Below are positions 62,032 to 64,000 of a stretch of 64,000 nt of DNA, piece after piece (the stretch's first letter is position 1; each line of letters starts with the position of its first letter). The DNA is taken from positions 1 to 64,000 of the forward strand of contig NZ_JARXZC010000043.1 in the NCBI RefSeq assembly GCF_029894335.1. Reading direction: 5' to 3'. This DNA comes from Kitasatospora sp. MAP5-34. GTDB lineage: Bacteria > Actinomycetota > Actinomycetes > Streptomycetales > Streptomycetaceae. The translations under genes were made by a program, and so were the position numbers. Below the pieces are notes generated by a model. The model searched no databases. It was given only the letters and a program-made list of their open reading frames with translations, and was not told the origin of the DNA.

Positions 62032-62056
62032 ACCCCACGGTGAAGGACAGACAGCC

Positions 62057-63169
62057 ATGAGTACGCCCACCCAGGCGCCCATCACGTTCGACCTCAAGCC
62101 CTCCGCGCACCCGCTCTCGGATGCGGAGCGCCAGGCCCGGCTGGCCAATCCCGGCTTCGGCAGGGTCTTCACCGACCACATGGTCACCATCCGCTGGACC
62201 GAGGGCCGTGGCTGGCACGACGCCCAGCTGACGCCGTACGCGCCGCTGGAGATCGACCCGGCCAACATGACGCTGCACTACGGTCAGGCGATCTTCGAGG
62301 GCCTCAAGGCCTACCGCCAGGTCGACGGCTCGATCTCCACCTTCCGGCCGACCGCCAACGCCGAGCGCATGCAGGCCTCCGCCCGCCGGCTGGCCATGCC
62401 CGAGTTGCCGACCGAGACCTTCGTCGAGGCCGTCGAGCTGCTCGTCCAGCAGGACCAGGCGTGGGTCCCGAGCGAGCCGGAGCAGAGCCTCTACCTGCGC
62501 CCGTTCATGTTCGCGACCGAGGTCGGCCTCGGCGTCCGCCCGGCCAACGAGTACCTCTTCATGATCATCGCGTCCCCGGCCGGCGCGTACTTCCCCGGCG
62601 GGGTCAAGCCGGTCTCGGTCTGGCTCTCCGAGGAGTACGTCCGGGCCGCGCCCGGCGGCACCGGCACCGCCAAGTGCGCGGGCAACTACGCCGCCTCGCT
62701 GGTCGCCCAGGCCCAGGCCGCCGCCAAGGGCTGCGACCAGGTCGTCTGGCTCGACGCCGCCGAGCACCGGTGGATCGAGGAGATGGGCGGGATGAACCTC
62801 TACTTCGTCTTCGGCGAAGGCAAGGACGCCCGCGTCGTCACCCCCGAGCTCTCCGGCGCGCTGCTCCCGGGCATCACCCGCGACTCGCTCCTCAAGATGG
62901 CCGCCGACCTCGGCTACGCCGTCGAGGAGCGCCGCATCTCCACCGACGAGTGGAAGCAGGGCAACATCGACGGCACCCTCACCGAGGTCTTCGCCTGCGG
63001 CACCGCCGCCGTGATCACCCCGGTCGGCTCCGTCAAGTCCGCCCGTGGCGACTGGACCGTCGGCGACGGCACCCCGGGCCCGGTCACGATGGAACTCCGC
63101 AAGGCCCTGCTCGCCGTCCAGAGCGGCCAGAACCCGGACACCCACAACTGGCTGCACAAGCTCGTCTGA
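62057..63169 (+). CDS. ilvE: Branched-chain amino-acid aminotransferase
   Basis: A 370-residue fold-type IV PLP enzyme carrying out the last step of valine, leucine and isoleucine synthesis and the first of their breakdown. Motifs: LHYGQAIFEGLKAYRQVDG, LYLRPFMFATE, the PLP lysine region in GGTGTAKCAGNYAASLVAQ, and IEEMGGMNLYFVF. ATG 62057 has GAAGGACAG upstream. Length and the GTGTAKxxGNYA pattern fit the class of actinobacterial IlvE. Confidence 0.95.
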   Translation: MSTPTQAPITFDLKPSAHPLSDAERQARLANPGFGRVFTDHMVTIRWTEGRGWHDAQLTPYAPLEIDPANMTLHYGQAIFEGLKAYRQVDGSISTFRPTANAERMQASARRLAMPELPTETFVEAVELLVQQDQAWVPSEPEQSLYLRPFMFATEVGLGVRPANEYLFMIIASPAGAYFPGGVKPVSVWLSEEYVRAAPGGTGTAKCAGNYAASLVAQAQAAAKGCDQVVWLDAAEHRWIEEMGGMNLYFVFGEGKDARVVTPELSGALLPGITRDSLLKMAADLGYAVEERRISTDEWKQGNIDGTLTEVFACGTAAVITPVGSVKSARGDWTVGDGTPGPVTMELRKALLAVQSGQNPDTHNWLHKLV

Positions 63170-63188
63170 GAGCTCTGACCTGGCCCGA

Positions 63189-63236
63189 CGGCCTCCCCGC
63201 CCCGACGTCGTTCTGAATGGCGAGACAGGGAGGCCG
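63189..63236 (+). terminator. Inverted repeat after ilvE
   Basis: CGGCCTCCC (63189-63197) and GGGAGGCCG (63228-63236) are perfectly complementary with 30 nt between, about 20 nt past the ilvE stop. A weak terminator candidate because of its long loop. Confidence 0.4.
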
Positions 63237-63265
63237 TATTCCGGGCGGTGTGCCAGACTCCGAAC

Positions 63266-63316
63266 GTGTCCTCGCTCGCGCTCATTATTAGCAGCAGGCG
63301 CGCCGGTCCGCAGTGA
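63266..63316 (+). CDS. Leader peptide upstream of cimA
   Basis: A 16-residue frame from GTG 63266: MSSLALIISSRRAGPQ. It contains Leu, Leu, Ile, Ile, and the two adjacent Ile codons are both ATT, rare in this genome where ATC dominates. A terminator with a T-run follows 54 nt beyond its stop, and cimA starts 242 nt beyond it. The layout matches the ilvB leader. Stalling at the Ile codons would report isoleucine supply, which fits citramalate synthase as an isoleucine enzyme. There is no clear ribosome site, so the leader may be translated from a short or leaderless message. Confidence 0.7.
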   Translation: MSSLALIISSRRAGPQ

Positions 63317-63369
63317 CCGCTCCGCAGTGACCCCTCAGCGGAGCGACCAATGTGTCAGACCCGCGCGCA

Positions 63370-63402
63370 GACCTCTCGCACCCGCGAGGGGTCTTTTGTT
63401 TT
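63370..63402 (+). terminator. Attenuator terminator upstream of cimA
   Basis: GACCTCTCGC (63370-63379) and GCGAGGGGTC (63384-63393) form a 10-bp stem with one G-U pair and a 4-nt loop, followed by TTTTGTTTT (63394-63402). With the ilvB attenuator it is one of the few T-tailed terminators in the window. Confidence 0.88.
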
Positions 63403-63557
63403 GCCCGACCGGCCCATCTCCAGCCGGTCCGGCAGGACTCGGAGGGATCGGAGCCCCCAGAAAGGGCATCGAGAATCCGGGTGGCGCGCGGGGACTCGGC
63501 ACGGCAGCGCCGGACACTTGGCATCAGGCAGTACTCGCCGAACGGAGAAACAGGGCC

Positions 63558-64000
63558 ATGAGCCACCCCGACGACAGCTTCCACGTCTTCGACACCACGC
63601 TGCGCGACGGAGCCCAGCGCGAGGGCATCAACCTCACCGTCGCCGACAAGCTGACCATCGCCCGGCACCTGGACGAGTTCGGCGTCGGCTTCATCGAGGG
63701 CGGCTGGCCCGGTGCCAACCCCCGCGACACCGAGTTCTTCGCCCGCGCGGCGGTCGAACTCGATCTCAAACACGCCCAACTGGTCGCCTTCGGCGCGACC
63801 CGCCGGGCCGGCGGCAAGGCCGCCGAGGACCCGCAACTGGCCGCCCTGGTCAACTCGGGGGCACCGGTCGTCACCCTGGTCGCCAAGTCGCACGACCGCC
63901 ACGTCGAACTCGCGCTGCGCACCACGCTCGAGGAGAACCTGGAGATGGTCCGCGACAGCGTCGAGTACCTGCGCTCGCGGGGCTGTCGGGTCTTCATCGA
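63558..64000 (+). CDS. cimA: Citramalate synthase, 5' part (cut by window edge)
   Basis: The first 147 residues are present, open at the right edge. The sequence FHVFDTTLRDGAQREGINLT, then DEFGVGFIEGGWPGANPRDTEFF, is the catalytic and metal-binding region of the DRE-TIM metallolyase family, and IEGGWPGANPRD with the following KHAQLVAFGATRR is characteristic of the citramalate synthase / LeuA-like branch rather than 2-isopropylmalate synthase. CimA condenses pyruvate and acetyl-CoA to (R)-citramalate, a threonine-independent route to 2-ketobutyrate and isoleucine. LeuB encoded nearby can act on the later intermediate. ATG 63558 starts the protein. Confidence 0.88.
   Translation, partial: MSHPDDSFHVFDTTLRDGAQREGINLTVADKLTIARHLDEFGVGFIEGGWPGANPRDTEFFARAAVELDLKHAQLVAFGATRRAGGKAAEDPQLAALVNSGAPVVTLVAKSHDRHVELALRTTLEENLEMVRDSVEYLRSRGCRVFI

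Overview
The window reads as chromosomal DNA of a streptomycete (Streptomyces or Kitasatospora). It has very high GC, frequent GTG starts, GA-rich Shine-Dalgarno sites, long false reading frames opposite real genes, and copies of the palindromic repeat typical of the genus. From sdaA to the right edge the gene order (sdaA-glyA-gcvH-gcvT, sseB, oligopeptide ABC operon, iscS-mnmA, ligA, c-di-GMP enzyme, gatCAB, LuxR/ATPase regulator, second c-di-GMP enzyme, ilvBNC-serA, leuB-ilvE-cimA) matches, from memory, the conserved core around SCO5469-SCO5529 of S. coelicolor. No database search was run.

Layout. 1-1.8 kb is accessory: the end of an unidentified gene, a small membrane-type protein, an AT-rich block with phased direct repeats, decayed coding sequence, and a VapBC-type toxin-antitoxin pair with a three-repeat operator. 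2-7 kb (minus strand) is a glycine/serine operon, gcvT-gcvH-glyA-sdaA, led by a tandem glycine riboswitch and with hairpins in the gcvH-glyA and glyA-sdaA gaps. 7-9 kb holds two SseB-family paralogues. 9.4-15.6 kb is a five-gene oligopeptide/dipeptide ABC transporter closed by a 19-bp-stem hairpin. 15.7-26.7 kb is mixed: a methyltransferase, a stand-alone MurG-like glycosyltransferase, a double SUKH protein, a DUF1778-GNAT toxin-antitoxin pair, a 1463-aa secreted LamG/coiled-coil protein overlapping a DUF4279 protein (candidate polymorphic toxin and immunity), a possible gene fragment, a TRIC-like channel and an IclR regulator.

26.8-43.4 kb is housekeeping: iscS-mnmA (tRNA 2-thiolation), LOG and SDR proteins, a short MetE-like protein, ligA, an RmdB-like GGDEF-EAL protein, gatC-gatA-(small membrane protein)-gatB, a small conserved-looking protein and a large LuxR-family ATPase regulator. 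43.7-47 kb is a CdgE-like membrane PAS-GGDEF protein with a degenerate EAL domain and a histidine ladder at its N-terminus. 47-52.8 kb is ilvB-ilvN-ilvC-serA, with a leader peptide and a terminator ahead of ilvB. 53-60.7 kb holds a LURP-one-related protein, a 56-aa protein, a secreted subtilase, and a minus-strand trio, YfhO-like protein, 45-aa protein and GtrA, coupled by start/stop overlaps. 60.9-64 kb is leuB, ilvE and the start of cimA, the last behind a second leader peptide and terminator.

How it fits together. Serine/glycine/C1 metabolism (serA, glyA, sdaA, gcvTH) and branched-chain amino-acid synthesis (ilvBNC, leuB, ilvE, cimA) dominate. Three RNA control devices are visible: one glycine riboswitch and two leader-peptide attenuators whose control codons are AT-ending and so rare in this DNA. 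The most novel-looking items are the coupled 45-aa protein, the large secreted protein with its overlapping DUF4279 partner, the phased repeat array near the left end, and the His ladder on a c-di-GMP enzyme.
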